Shown in pieces: positions 40,080 through 48,238 of a stretch of DNA of 64,000 bases; positions within the stretch are counted from its first letter, which is position 1, and the number at the start of each line of letters is the position of its first letter. Below the pieces are notes generated by a model. That model saw only the letters and a list, made by a program, of their open reading frames with translations, was not told the DNA's origin and searched no databases. The stretch covers positions 1 through 64,000 of the forward strand of contig JAFXDF010000068.1 of assembly GCA_017521295.1 (NCBI GenBank). The letters are read 5' to 3'. A program made the translations under genes and the position numbers. The stretch is from Clostridia bacterium. Lineage in GTDB: Bacteria; Bacillota; Clostridia; Oscillospirales; Butyricicoccaceae.

Positions 40080-41609
40080 ATGGCTAACATTTGTATTCTG
40101 ATCTCCATCGTTCTGTATCTGGCGTTCATGGTGGGCGTGGGTGTCTGGTACACCAAGCGCAACAACAGCGCCGACGACTTTTATCTGGGCGGCCGCAAGC
40201 TGGGCCCCTATGCCACCGCTATGAGCGCCGAAGCCTCTGACATGAGTTCCTGGCTGCTGATGGGTCTGCCCGGTCTGGCCTTCTTCAACGGCCTGGCCGA
40301 TCCCTTCTGGACGGCTGTAGGCCTGGCCGTGGGCACCTGGTTCAACTGGCTGCTGGTGGCCAAACCCCTGCGCTACTACAGCGCCGAGATCTCCGCCATC
40401 ACCGTGCCCGAGTTCTTCTCCAAGCGGTTCGGCGACAAAAAGCGCCTGCTGCAGGGCCTGGCCGCCGTGGTCATCATCGTGTTCTTCGTGCCCTATACCG
40501 CCTCGGGCTTTGCCGCCTGCGGCAAGCTGTTCTCCTCCCTGTTCGGCTGGGATTACATGGCCTGTATGATCGTCAGCGCCGTGGTCATCGTGGGCTACAC
40601 CGTATTGGGCGGCTTCCTGGCAGCCTCCGTCACCGACCTGATCCAGTCCGTCATCATGTCCATCGCCCTGGCCTGCGTGCTGGTGTTCGGCATCTTCTCC
40701 GCCGGCGGTCTGGACAACGTGATCTCCAACGCCTCCCAGGTGGCCGGCTATCTGAAGGTCACCGCCATGGGCAACATCCTCACCGGCGAAAGCACCCCCT
40801 ACGGTCTGCTGACCATCGTTTCCACCATGGCCTGGGGCCTGGGCTACTTTGGTATGCCCCACATCCTGCTGCGGTTCATGGCCATTGAGGAGCCCGACAA
40901 GCTGAAGGTCTCCCGCCGGGTGGGCACCATCTGGGTGGTCATCTCCATGTTCGTGGCCATCTTCATCGGCATCGTGGGTTACGGCATGGTGCAGAACGGC
41001 GCTATGAGCGGCTTTGAAAGCGCCTCCGCCGCCGAAGCCATCATCGTTTCCATTGCCAAGCTGATCTCTCAGCACGGCGTGCTGGCCGCCCTGCTGGCCG
41101 GTCTGATCCTGGCAGGCATCCTGGCCTCCACCATGTCCACCGCCGACTCTCAGCTGCTGGCAGCCTCCTCCAGCGTGTCCCACGACCTGCTGGGCGGCTT
41201 GTTCAAAAAGGAACTGTCCACCAAGCAGAAGATGCTGGTGGCCCGCACTTCTCTGGCGGTCATCGCCGTGCTGGGCGTGCTGCTGGCACAGGATCCCAAC
41301 AGTTCGGTGTTCACCATCGTGTCCTTTGCCTGGGCCGGTTTCGGCGCCTCCTTCGGTCCCTCCATGCTGTGCGCCCTGTTCTGGAAGCGCACCACCTGGC
41401 AGGGCTCCCTGGCGGGTATGCTGTCCGGCGGCGTGATGGTCTTTGTGTGGAAGTTCCTGGTGAAGCCCATGGGCGGCGTGTTTGGCATCTACGAGCTGCT
41501 GCCCGCCTTCCTGGTGGGTCTGGCCGCCATCATCATCGTCAGCCTGATCACCAAGGCTCCCGAAAAGGACATCACCGGCACCTTCGACGCCGTCAAGGCC
41601 ATGAAGTAA
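40080..41609 (+). CDS. putP: Sodium/proline symporter (SSS family)
   Basis: A 509-residue Na+:proline symporter with about 13 helices. PutP landmarks: DDFYLGGRKLGPYATAMSAE, ASDMSSWLLMGLPG (the Na+/proline region in TM2), SAITVPEFFSKRFGDK and ILASTMSTADSQLLAASS. It probably imports proline as osmolyte or energy source. Start ATG 40080 has a GGGAGGG site. Its own promoter and terminator bracket it. Confidence 0.93.
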   Translation: MANICILISIVLYLAFMVGVGVWYTKRNNSADDFYLGGRKLGPYATAMSAEASDMSSWLLMGLPGLAFFNGLADPFWTAVGLAVGTWFNWLLVAKPLRYYSAEISAITVPEFFSKRFGDKKRLLQGLAAVVIIVFFVPYTASGFAACGKLFSSLFGWDYMACMIVSAVVIVGYTVLGGFLAASVTDLIQSVIMSIALACVLVFGIFSAGGLDNVISNASQVAGYLKVTAMGNILTGESTPYGLLTIVSTMAWGLGYFGMPHILLRFMAIEEPDKLKVSRRVGTIWVVISMFVAIFIGIVGYGMVQNGAMSGFESASAAEAIIVSIAKLISQHGVLAALLAGLILAGILASTMSTADSQLLAASSSVSHDLLGGLFKKELSTKQKMLVARTSLAVIAVLGVLLAQDPNSSVFTIVSFAWAGFGASFGPSMLCALFWKRTTWQGSLAGMLSGGVMVFVWKFLVKPMGGVFGIYELLPAFLVGLAAIIIVSLITKAPEKDITGTFDAVKAMK

Positions 41610-41625
41610 GGTTTTCCATTTCATA

Positions 41626-41652
41626 AAAAAGCGGCCAACCGGCCGCTTTTTC
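41626..41652 (+). terminator. Intrinsic terminator after putP
   Basis: AAAAAGCGGCC, loop AACC, GGCCGCTTTTTC. The promoter of the next gene starts in its T-tract. Confidence 0.92.
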
Positions 41653-41681
41653 TTGTCTTTGGGGGCAAAATGCCGTATAAT
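41653..41681 (+). promoter_or_regulatory. Promoter of the MFS transporter gene
   Basis: TTGTCT, 17-base spacer, TATAAT, abutting the putP terminator. Confidence 0.7.
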
Positions 41682-41712
41682 GAGGACGATCTTTTTGCCC
41701 CAAGGAGTTTTT

Positions 41713-42903
41713 ATGAAACTGAGCGCAAAACGGGTGGAAGTCCACTACGCCGCCGTGCAGGGCACCTATTGGGCCTCCAACTGCACCCTGCGCGGTCTGA
41801 TGGCGGTGTTCCTCACCTTTCACGGCTTTAACGACGCCCAGATCGGCTACACCTCGTCGCTGGTCTATTGCTTTACCATTTCTCTCTCCCTGCTGCTGTC
41901 GGCCTGGGCCGACAAACATCCCCTCACCCCGCTGAAGCGCACGGTGACCGCCCTTTATCTGGTGGGTCTGGCGGCGGCTGCGGTCCTCTATCTGCTGCCC
42001 CTGCCGGTGCTGCTGTTCATGCTGGTGTACGCCCTGAACTGCTGCTTCCACAACTGCGCCGACAGCATCCTCAACGCCCTGATGATGCAGTATGTGGACA
42101 ACGGCATCCCCGCCCGCTACGGCTGGCCCCGGGGCGTAGGCTCCATCACCTATGCCATCATGGCCTGGGTGCTGGGCGCTTTGATGGAGACCTATACCCC
42201 CAACGTGATCCTGCCGGTGTTTCTGGGGCTGTGCACCCTTTCTCTGGCGGCGCTGCTGGTGCTGCCCGACCCGGGCCCCCGGCGTCTGCGGGAGCAGCGG
42301 GAAAACAAGGTCTCCTACGGTCAAATGCTGAAAACCAACCCCACCCTGGTGCTGCTGCTGGTGGCCTGCATCCTTTCGGGCATGGGCCAGTGCGCCAGCA
42401 CCACCTTCCTCATCCGGGTGGTGGAAAAGCTAGGGGGCACCTCCCGGGAGCTGGGCATCGCCATGTTCATCCAGGCCGGAGTGGAGCTGCCTATGATGTT
42501 TGCCTCCGGCTGGCTGCTCAAGCGGTTTTCGGCCGGCGGTCTGCTGACCCTGTCCTTTTTCTGCAACGGCGTCAAGCTGCTGCTGCTGTGTGTCGCCCCC
42601 AGCCTGCCCTTTTTGTACGCCGTCATGGTGTTTTCCATGTTTTGCTTCGGCATTTTCGGCTTTGCCTCGGTTTTGTTCGTCAACTCCATCGCCGGCGTCC
42701 AGGAAAAGGTCCGGGCCCAGTCGCTGCTGTCCCTCTGCTACACCGGCGGCCTGGGCGGCATTCTGGGCAATCTGCTGTCGGGCGCCCTCATCGGCGTCAT
42801 CGGTCTGAACTGCCTGTTCCTGCTGTCCGCCGGGCTGTGCCTGGCAGGCGCCGGCGTGATGGTGCTGTGTTTGCGGCAGTACCGCAAACAGTTTTTACAG
42901 TAA
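41713..42903 (+). CDS. MFS transporter (LacY/HcaT-like)
   Basis: A 396-residue major facilitator protein with 12 predicted helices and a central hydrophilic loop (RRLREQRENKVSYGQMLKTN). The N-terminus YWASNCTLRGLMAVFLTFHG resembles the MFS_1-like group that includes LacY and HcaT. Substrate unknown. Start ATG 41713 has a CAAGGAG site. The racemase-family gene follows after 21 bases, so they probably share a transcript; a linked substrate such as an amino acid is possible (inference). Confidence 0.87.
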   Translation: MKLSAKRVEVHYAAVQGTYWASNCTLRGLMAVFLTFHGFNDAQIGYTSSLVYCFTISLSLLLSAWADKHPLTPLKRTVTALYLVGLAAAAVLYLLPLPVLLFMLVYALNCCFHNCADSILNALMMQYVDNGIPARYGWPRGVGSITYAIMAWVLGALMETYTPNVILPVFLGLCTLSLAALLVLPDPGPRRLREQRENKVSYGQMLKTNPTLVLLLVACILSGMGQCASTTFLIRVVEKLGGTSRELGIAMFIQAGVELPMMFASGWLLKRFSAGGLLTLSFFCNGVKLLLLCVAPSLPFLYAVMVFSMFCFGIFGFASVLFVNSIAGVQEKVRAQSLLSLCYTGGLGGILGNLLSGALIGVIGLNCLFLLSAGLCLAGAGVMVLCLRQYRKQFLQ

Positions 42904-42924
42904 TTCTTCCGTTGGAGGGGTAGT

Positions 42925-43995
42925 ATGCCTCGTTTATTGGTGAATCTTTCGAATATCCGTCGCAACGCGGAGGCGATTTGCCGCTTGTGCACCGGCCGGG
43001 GCATTTCGGTGGCCGGCGTGGTCAAGGGTGCCTGCGGCGCTCTGCCGGTGGCCCGTGCGGTACTGGAGGGCGGCTGCGCCCAGCTGGCCTCCTCCCGGCT
43101 GTCTCAGCTGGAGGGCATCCGGGCCGCCCTGCCCCAGGCCAGGACCCTGCTCATCCGTATGCCGGCGCCCCAGGAGGCCCAGCGGGTGGTGCGGGCCTGT
43201 GACCTGAGCCTCAACACCGAGGAGGGCACCCTCCGGGCCCTCAGCGCCGCCGCCCGGGAGGCCGGGGTGACCCACGGGGTCATCCTCATGTACGAGTTGG
43301 GAGACCTGCGGGAGGGCGTTGCCTCCCGGGAGGCTCTGGTGGCTCTGGCAAAGACCGCCGAAGAACTGCCCGGCCTGCATCTGGCGGGCATCGGCGGCAC
43401 GCTGAACGATATTTACGGCGTCAGCCCCTCCCGGGAAAACATGCAGGAGCTGGTGAACGCCTTCCACGCCGTGGAAGCGGCCCTGGGCCGCAAGTTGGAC
43501 ATCCTGTCGGGCGGTAGCACCACCTCCCTGCCCATGCTGCTCCAGGGCCAGCTGCCCCCGGAGATCAACCATCTGCGCATCGGCGAAGCCATCCTCACCG
43601 GGCGGGATCTGCCCGATCTGTGGGGCTGCCAGGTGCCCGGCTGCGGCTGTGACACCCTGGTGCTGGAGGCGTCCGTCATCGAGTGCAACCGAAAGCCCAC
43701 CCGGCCCTGGGGCCTGCGCAGCCAGAACGGCTTCGGCGAGCAGCCGCCCCTGCCCCCCGACCGGGGCATCCGCCAGCGGGCCATCCTCAACGTGGGCCGC
43801 TGCGACGTGGGCGAGGTGAGCCAGCTGATCTGTCCCGAGGGGGTCTCGGTGATCGGCGCCAGCTCCGACCATCTGGTGGTGGACGTGCAGGAGCTGCCCG
43901 GCCTCTCGGTGGGAGACAGCCTGGGTTTCCGCCTGTTTTACCAGGGTATGCTGTTCGCCTTCCACTCGGAGGACGTGGAAAAAGTCTATCTCTAA
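42925..43995 (+). CDS. Alanine/ornithine racemase family PLP enzyme
   Basis: A 356-residue fold-type III PLP enzyme. The PLP lysine is Lys34 in VAGVVKGACG. GVILMYELGDLREGV, LAGIGGTLNDIYGV, LSGGSTTSLPML (phosphate site) and NHLRIGEAILTGRD follow the pattern of the YhfX/Orr group, related to ornithine racemase. A 60-residue C-terminal beta domain completes it. The substrate may be ornithine, lysine or alanine. Start ATG 42925 has a GGAGGGG site. It ends near a long hairpin shared with the gene on the other strand. Confidence 0.87.
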   Translation: MPRLLVNLSNIRRNAEAICRLCTGRGISVAGVVKGACGALPVARAVLEGGCAQLASSRLSQLEGIRAALPQARTLLIRMPAPQEAQRVVRACDLSLNTEEGTLRALSAAAREAGVTHGVILMYELGDLREGVASREALVALAKTAEELPGLHLAGIGGTLNDIYGVSPSRENMQELVNAFHAVEAALGRKLDILSGGSTTSLPMLLQGQLPPEINHLRIGEAILTGRDLPDLWGCQVPGCGCDTLVLEASVIECNRKPTRPWGLRSQNGFGEQPPLPPDRGIRQRAILNVGRCDVGEVSQLICPEGVSVIGASSDHLVVDVQELPGLSVGDSLGFRLFYQGMLFAFHSEDVEKVYL

Positions 43996-44000
43996 ACAAC

Positions 44001-44137
44001 AAGGGCCCGTTGCAAAACACCTGTCATTCTGAGGTGGAACACCGGAGAATTCCCCCGAAACGGCAGAATCTTGCCGGTGGAAGGAGATCCTTCGACTTCG
44101 CTCAGGATGACAGCGGGGTGTTTTGCAACGGGCCCTT
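44001..44137. terminator. Long hairpin between converging genes, with a repeat copy inside its loop
   Basis: A perfect 20-bp inverted repeat (44001-44020 with 44118-44137; AAGGGCCCGTTGCAAAACAC) encloses palindromic repeat copy g. It lies between the ends of the racemase-family gene and the carbonic anhydrase gene and would end transcripts from both sides, although its T-tracts are short. Confidence 0.75.
44023..44111. repeat. Dispersed palindromic repeat, copy g
   Basis: An 89-bp copy with GTCATTCTGAGG and CTCAGGATGAC ends. It occupies the loop of the 20-bp inverted repeat at 44001-44137. Confidence 0.9.
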
Positions 44138-44147
44138 TCGCCGTATT

Positions 44148-44654
44148 TTACAGTGCTTTGTGTTCCTTTGCCAGGTGGATGTAGTGGTCGGCGTTCCAGG
44201 TGTTGTCGGCGATCTGCTCTGCCGTCACTTCCCGGAGGATCTTTGCCGGGCAGCCCACCACCAGGGAGTTTTCGGGGATGACCTGACCCTCCCGCACCAA
44301 CGCGCCGGCGCCGATGATGGAGTTCTTTCCGATCCTGCAGCCGTTGAGCAGGGTGGCGTGCATACCGATGATGACGTTGTCTCCCACCTCCGCTCCGTGG
44401 ACCACGGCGCTGTGCCCCACGGTGACCTTTTCACCCAGGGTGATTTGGAAGCCCTTGTCGGTGTGCAGCACGGCGCAGTCCTGGATGTTGGAGCCCCTGC
44501 CGATGAAAATGCTGTCGGCGTCGCCCCGGACCACCGCGCCGTACCAGACCGAGGCATCCTCCTGCAGGGTCACGTCGCCGATGACGGTGGCGTTGTCGGC
44601 CACGAAGCAGGATGCCCGGATGGCGGGCGTATGTCCGTTGAATGATTTAATCAT
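44148..44654 (-). CDS. Gamma-class carbonic anhydrase family protein
   Basis: A 168-residue left-handed beta-helix trimer protein. Three zinc histidines of the family are present: His64 (LHTDKG), His81 and His86 (VGHSAVVHGAEV), plus hexapeptide repeats (IGRGSNIQD, IGMHATLLNGCRIG). It may hydrate CO2 or be one of the many related acyl- or CoA-linked proteins (YrdA/PaaY-like). Start ATG 44654 overlaps the upstream LOG gene by 8 bases and uses an AAGGAGGT site within it. Confidence 0.88.
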   Translation of the reverse strand: MIKSFNGHTPAIRASCFVADNATVIGDVTLQEDASVWYGAVVRGDADSIFIGRGSNIQDCAVLHTDKGFQITLGEKVTVGHSAVVHGAEVGDNVIIGMHATLLNGCRIGKNSIIGAGALVREGQVIPENSLVVGCPAKILREVTAEQIADNTWNADHYIHLAKEHKAL

Positions 44655-45222
44655 GGTCTACCTCCTTAAAAAAGCCGATCTCGCCGCGGTACTGTTCCAG
44701 ATAATCCAGCAGGGCATCGGCATTGTCAAAGGCCGCCCACAGGGTGCGGCATTCTTCCTTCATAAAGCCGTCGGCCATGGCCTTTTCCAGCATGGCCAGC
44801 AGCGGGTCAAAATACCCCCGGAGATTCAGCAGGGCCACGGGCTTGCTGTGCCGCCCCAGCTGCTTGAGGGTCAAAATCTCGAACAACTCGTCAAAGGTGC
44901 CGATGCCGCCGGGCACCGCCACAAAGGCGTCGGCCTTGTCCTCTAAAATCTGCTTGCGTTCCCGCATGGTGTCGGTAAAAAAGAACTCGTCACAGGCCGG
45001 GTACAAAATGCCGTCCGCGTTGAAAAACCGGGGCGCCACGCCGATGACCCGGCCCTCTGCCCCCTTGACGCCACGGGCAGCCGCCCCCATGAGGCCCTTG
45101 TCGCCGCCGCCGAAAAGCAGGGTATGCCCGCGCTTTCCCATGGCGCGGCCAAAGTCCTCCACCCCCGTAAAATAGTCGGGATGGATGTTCTGACTGGACG
45201 CGCCGTATAAACAGATGACCAT
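44647..45222 (-). CDS. LOG-family (TIGR00730) nucleotide 5'-monophosphate phosphoribohydrolase
   Basis: A 191-residue Rossmann-fold protein. The signature PGGIGTFDELFE is present, with LFGGGDKGLMG (GGGxxGLMG) and RERKQILEDKADAFVAVPGG (quoted in part). Family members cleave AMP or cytokinin riboside monophosphates into base and ribose 5-phosphate. Start ATG 45222 has a GGGGGAAAGG site. A promoter (45249-45277) is divergent from that of the flavodiiron gene. Confidence 0.9.
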   Translation of the reverse strand: MVICLYGASSQNIHPDYFTGVEDFGRAMGKRGHTLLFGGGDKGLMGAAARGVKGAEGRVIGVAPRFFNADGILYPACDEFFFTDTMRERKQILEDKADAFVAVPGGIGTFDELFEILTLKQLGRHSKPVALLNLRGYFDPLLAMLEKAMADGFMKEECRTLWAAFDNADALLDYLEQYRGEIGFFKEVDHD

Positions 45223-45248
45223 AGCCTTTCCCCCTTGCTTTTTTGCAT

Positions 45249-45277
45249 AGTATACCGCATTTTGCCAAAGAATTCAA
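45249..45277 (-). promoter_or_regulatory. Promoter of the LOG / carbonic anhydrase gene pair
   Basis: TTGAAT (45277-45272), 17-base spacer, TATACT (45254-45249) on the minus strand. Confidence 0.7.
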
Positions 45278-45282
45278 TTTAC

Positions 45283-45311
45283 TGGACATTTTTCTCCGAC
45301 CGTGCTATGAT
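45283..45311 (+). promoter_or_regulatory. Promoter of the BFD-flavodiiron gene
   Basis: TGGACA, 17-base spacer, TATGAT. Its -35 box lies 5 bases from the -35 box of the divergent LOG promoter. Confidence 0.68.
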
Positions 45312-45346
45312 TTCACCACAGAAACTGAAATAAAGGAGTGTCTCCT

Positions 45347-46783
45347 ATGTTTGAATATGATCCCAGCAAGAGCATTTGCACCTGCGCCAGAGTCACCTAC
45401 GGCGATATGGCCGAAGCGGTGGAAAAGGGCGCCAAAACGGTGGCCGACATCCGGGAAAAGACCCGGGCCACCGCCTTCTGCGGCAGCTGCACCGAGCGTG
45501 TGGAAGCCTTTCTGACCGCCCTGCAGACCGGCCAGGCCAAGGCCATGGTCCGGGCTGACGAGCCGGTGTCCGACGACGAGGTGGTAGCTCCCGGCTACCG
45601 CCAGGTGGGCCCCGAGCTGTACTATGTGGGCGCTTCCGACCGGGCGGCCGACCGGTTTGAAAAACAGTACCCCGTGCCCCGGGGCATGAGCTTCAACAGC
45701 TATCTGCTGCTGGACCGTCAGACCATCCTGTTCGACACGGTGGACCAGTCGGTGCGGGAGGTGTTCCTCCGCAATCTGGAGTCCCTGCTGGGCGAGCGCA
45801 GGCTGGACTTTTTGGTGATCCACCACATGGAGCCCGACCACGCCGCCACCATCGCCGAAGTGCTGCGCCGCTGGCCCAAGTGCCAGGCCATCTGCACCGC
45901 CGGCGCCAAAAAGATGATGGGCCAGTTCTTCGGCCCCCAGTTCTCCAAGCGCATCCAGGAGATCCGCGACGGCGTGTCCATGCTCACCGGCAAGCACGTT
46001 TTGTCCTTCCACACCGCCCCCATGGTCCACTGGCCCGAGGTGATGGTCACCTATGACCGCACCTCCGGCACCCTGTTTTCCGCCGATGCCTTCGGCACCT
46101 TTGGTGCGCTGGACGGCAACCTGTTCGCCGATCAGGTGAACTTCGGCGACTGGCTGGAGGAATACCGCCGCTACTACACCAACATCGTTGGCAAATACGG
46201 CGGCCCGGTGCAGCAGCTGCTGCAAAAGACCTCCGGTCTGGAGATCCGGCAGATCTGCCCCCTCCACGGCTCCATCTGGCGCAAGGATCTGGGCGCCATC
46301 CTGGAAAAATACCAGCAGTGGAGCACCTACACCCCCGAAGAGCAGGGCGTGGTCATCGCCTACGCCTCCATTTACGGCAACACCGAGCTGGCCTGTCAGG
46401 CACTGGCCAACACCCTGTCCGACAAGGGCGTCCGGGATGTCAAGCTGATGGATCTGTCCCGGGAGCATCCCTCCTATGTCATCGCCGAGGCCTTCCGCCG
46501 CAGCCATCTGGTGCTGGCGTCGGTGACCTACAACAGCGGCCTGTTCCCCGACATGGAGCACTTCCTCCACCAGCTGAAGCACCACGGCCTGAAAAACCGC
46601 ACCGTGGCTCTCATGGAAAACGGCTCCTGGGCCCCGGTGGCTGCCCGCAAGATGGACGAGCTGCTCACCGGCTCGGGCAACCACGTACTGGGCAAAAAGA
46701 TCACCCTGCTGTCCACCCTCAAGCGCAGCCAGCTGCAGGAACTGGAAGAGTTGGCCGACGCCATCCTTTCCAGCATGAAATAA
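45347..46783 (+). CDS. BFD [2Fe-2S]-flavodiiron protein fusion
   Basis: A 478-residue three-part protein that probably reduces O2 or NO in the cytoplasm. Residues 1-60 are a bacterioferritin-associated-ferredoxin (BFD) module: Cys11-x-Cys13 and Cys45-x2-Cys48, a CxC-x31-CxxC pattern. Then the metallo-beta-lactamase diiron domain with all ligands (HHMEPDHAA, PMVHWPE, SADAFG and CPLHGS), and the flavodoxin domain (YASIYGNTELA, LASVTYNSGLFPDM). The usual rubredoxin is missing, so the [2Fe-2S] module may take over electron delivery (inference). ATG 45347 is 8 bases after AAAGGAG. Confidence 0.92.
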   Translation: MFEYDPSKSICTCARVTYGDMAEAVEKGAKTVADIREKTRATAFCGSCTERVEAFLTALQTGQAKAMVRADEPVSDDEVVAPGYRQVGPELYYVGASDRAADRFEKQYPVPRGMSFNSYLLLDRQTILFDTVDQSVREVFLRNLESLLGERRLDFLVIHHMEPDHAATIAEVLRRWPKCQAICTAGAKKMMGQFFGPQFSKRIQEIRDGVSMLTGKHVLSFHTAPMVHWPEVMVTYDRTSGTLFSADAFGTFGALDGNLFADQVNFGDWLEEYRRYYTNIVGKYGGPVQQLLQKTSGLEIRQICPLHGSIWRKDLGAILEKYQQWSTYTPEEQGVVIAYASIYGNTELACQALANTLSDKGVRDVKLMDLSREHPSYVIAEAFRRSHLVLASVTYNSGLFPDMEHFLHQLKHHGLKNRTVALMENGSWAPVAARKMDELLTGSGNHVLGKKITLLSTLKRSQLQELEELADAILSSMK

Positions 46784-46808
46784 CGGAAATATTTGCATAA
46801 ACTGCCAT

Positions 46809-46842
46809 CACCTCGGTCACAATAGGGCCGAGGTGATTTTTT
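46809..46842 (+). terminator. Terminator hairpin that contains the next gene's ribosome binding site
   Basis: CACCTCGG paired with CCGAGGTG around an 11-base loop, then ATTTTTT running into the ATG of the coat protein gene. The right arm supplies GAGGTGA, the only ribosome binding site for that gene. Confidence 0.75.
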
Positions 46843-47289
46843 ATGTGGAACCAGAAAGAACGCGACCTGCTGAAGGATCTGAAGGGTCAGGAGCAGCTGT
46901 GTGTGGACAAGTACCTGCGCCACAGCGAATGCGCCCACGATCCTCAGCTGAAAAACCTGTTTTCCCAGCTGGCCCAGCAGGAGGCCCAGCATCTGAAGAC
47001 CGTGACCGAGATGGAAAGCGGCACCATCCCCCAGATGAACGGCGGAAGCCAGAACAAGCCTACCTTTACCGCCGCCTACACCGCCGAAAGCAAGGAGAAA
47101 AAGGACGACTGCTACCTGTGCTCCGACACCCTGGCCGGGGAAAAGCACGTGTCCGGGCTGTACGACACCTGTGTGTTCGAGTTCCGAAATCAGCAGGCCC
47201 GCAGCGTCCTCAACCACATCCAGAAAGAGGAGCAGGAGCACGGCAAGCTGATCTACGACTATATGCAGACCAACAGCATGTATTCCTGA
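46843..47289 (+). CDS. CotF-like spore coat / ferritin-fold protein
   Basis: A 148-residue mostly helical protein of the coat F family. It begins with a charged helix (KERDLLKDLKGQEQLCVDKY) and has a second helix pair with EQEHGKLIYDYMQ, both with the His/Glu-rich look of ferritin-like bundles. Three Cys sit in the middle (CYLCSD and DTCVF). Its presence suggests that the host can form spores. Start ATG 46843 uses the GAGGTGA site inside the preceding hairpin. Confidence 0.8.
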   Translation: MWNQKERDLLKDLKGQEQLCVDKYLRHSECAHDPQLKNLFSQLAQQEAQHLKTVTEMESGTIPQMNGGSQNKPTFTAAYTAESKEKKDDCYLCSDTLAGEKHVSGLYDTCVFEFRNQQARSVLNHIQKEEQEHGKLIYDYMQTNSMYS

Positions 47290-47319
47290 CAAGCACTGAC
47301 CCACGAAACAATCTGCGGC

Positions 47320-47401
47320 GTCATCCTGAGCGGAACGAAGTATAGTCGAAGGATCTCAGGTTATGCCCGCCGTAAGATCCCCCGGCTGCGCTCGGGATGA
47401 C
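47320..47401. repeat. Dispersed palindromic repeat, copy h
   Basis: An 82-bp copy with GTCATCCTGAG and CTCGGGATGAC ends between the coat gene and the HAD gene. Confidence 0.88.
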
Positions 47402-47412
47402 CGACACAGACG

Positions 47413-47440
47413 AAAAGAGCCGCCCGCAGGCGGCTTTTTC
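47413..47440. terminator. Intrinsic terminator between converging genes (coat protein / HAD)
   Basis: AAAAGAGCCGCC, loop CGCA, GGCGGCTTTTT; usable from both strands. Confidence 0.88.
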
Positions 47441-48238
47441 TTATAAGACGAACTTGTTGAGGGCCTCTTCCACGCCCTGCCAGCGTTGGCCGGCGCAGAC
47501 GTAGTCGGCCTCCTGTTTGGCGGCCTCCACACCGTTGGACACCACCACGCCCAGGCCCGCCCAGCGGATCATGGGCAGATCGTTGGTGTTGTCCCCCAAT
47601 GCCATGACCTCCTGCCGGTCAATGCGCATGAGCCCGGCCAGGGTCTCCACAGCCTTGCCCTTGCCGGCATTTTTGGGGAGTACTTCGATGAGCCAGGGCT
47701 GGCTCTGGCAGAAGTCCAGGTTGGGGAAGGTTTCGGCCAGCTCCAAAAGCCGGGCGGCCACCTTGTCCTCCTGCTCCACGATGAGCATTTTGGGGGTGGG
47801 ATGCAGGCCCCCGAAGGTGAGATAGTCGCCGATCTCCCGGAAGCCCACCACCTTCACGTCGGGGTCCACCCGGAGGCCCTCGCAGTCTTTTTCGCAGATG
47901 ACCACATCGTCGTAGTCGTAGCACTGAAGGTACAGGCCTTCCTTCCGGCAGAAGGCGGCCACCTGCCGGATGGTCTCCACTTCAATATAAGACCGGGCGA
48001 TGACCTCGCCGGTGTCGCCCCACTTGATGAGGGAGCCGTTGTAGCAGATCACCGGGGTGCGGGCACCGATTTTTTTGGCGGCGGCCAGGGCCGAAGGAAA
48101 GCACCGGCCGGTGGCCACGGCGGTGAGCACGCCCTTTTGGGCGGCCAGGTGGAACAGGTGGGCGGTGCTTTCGGGAACTTCGCCGGTGATGTGATCCAAC
48201 AGGGTGTTGTCCAGATCGGTTGCGATGAGTTTGATCAT
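47441..48238 (-). CDS. HAD-superfamily Cof-type phosphatase
   Basis: A 265-residue Cof/YidA-type hydrolase. Motif I is DLDNTLL with both aspartates, motif II is VATGR, and motif IV is ALGDNTNDLPMI. The C2-type cap lies at about residues 85-185. These enzymes dephosphorylate sugar phosphates, PLP or flavin intermediates; the substrate is not known. Its start overlaps the stop of the upstream membrane protein gene (ATGA). Confidence 0.92.
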   Translation of the reverse strand: MIKLIATDLDNTLLDHITGEVPESTAHLFHLAAQKGVLTAVATGRCFPSALAAAKKIGARTPVICYNGSLIKWGDTGEVIARSYIEVETIRQVAAFCRKEGLYLQCYDYDDVVICEKDCEGLRVDPDVKVVGFREIGDYLTFGGLHPTPKMLIVEQEDKVAARLLELAETFPNLDFCQSQPWLIEVLPKNAGKGKAVETLAGLMRIDRQEVMALGDNTNDLPMIRWAGLGVVVSNGVEAAKQEADYVCAGQRWQGVEEALNKFVL

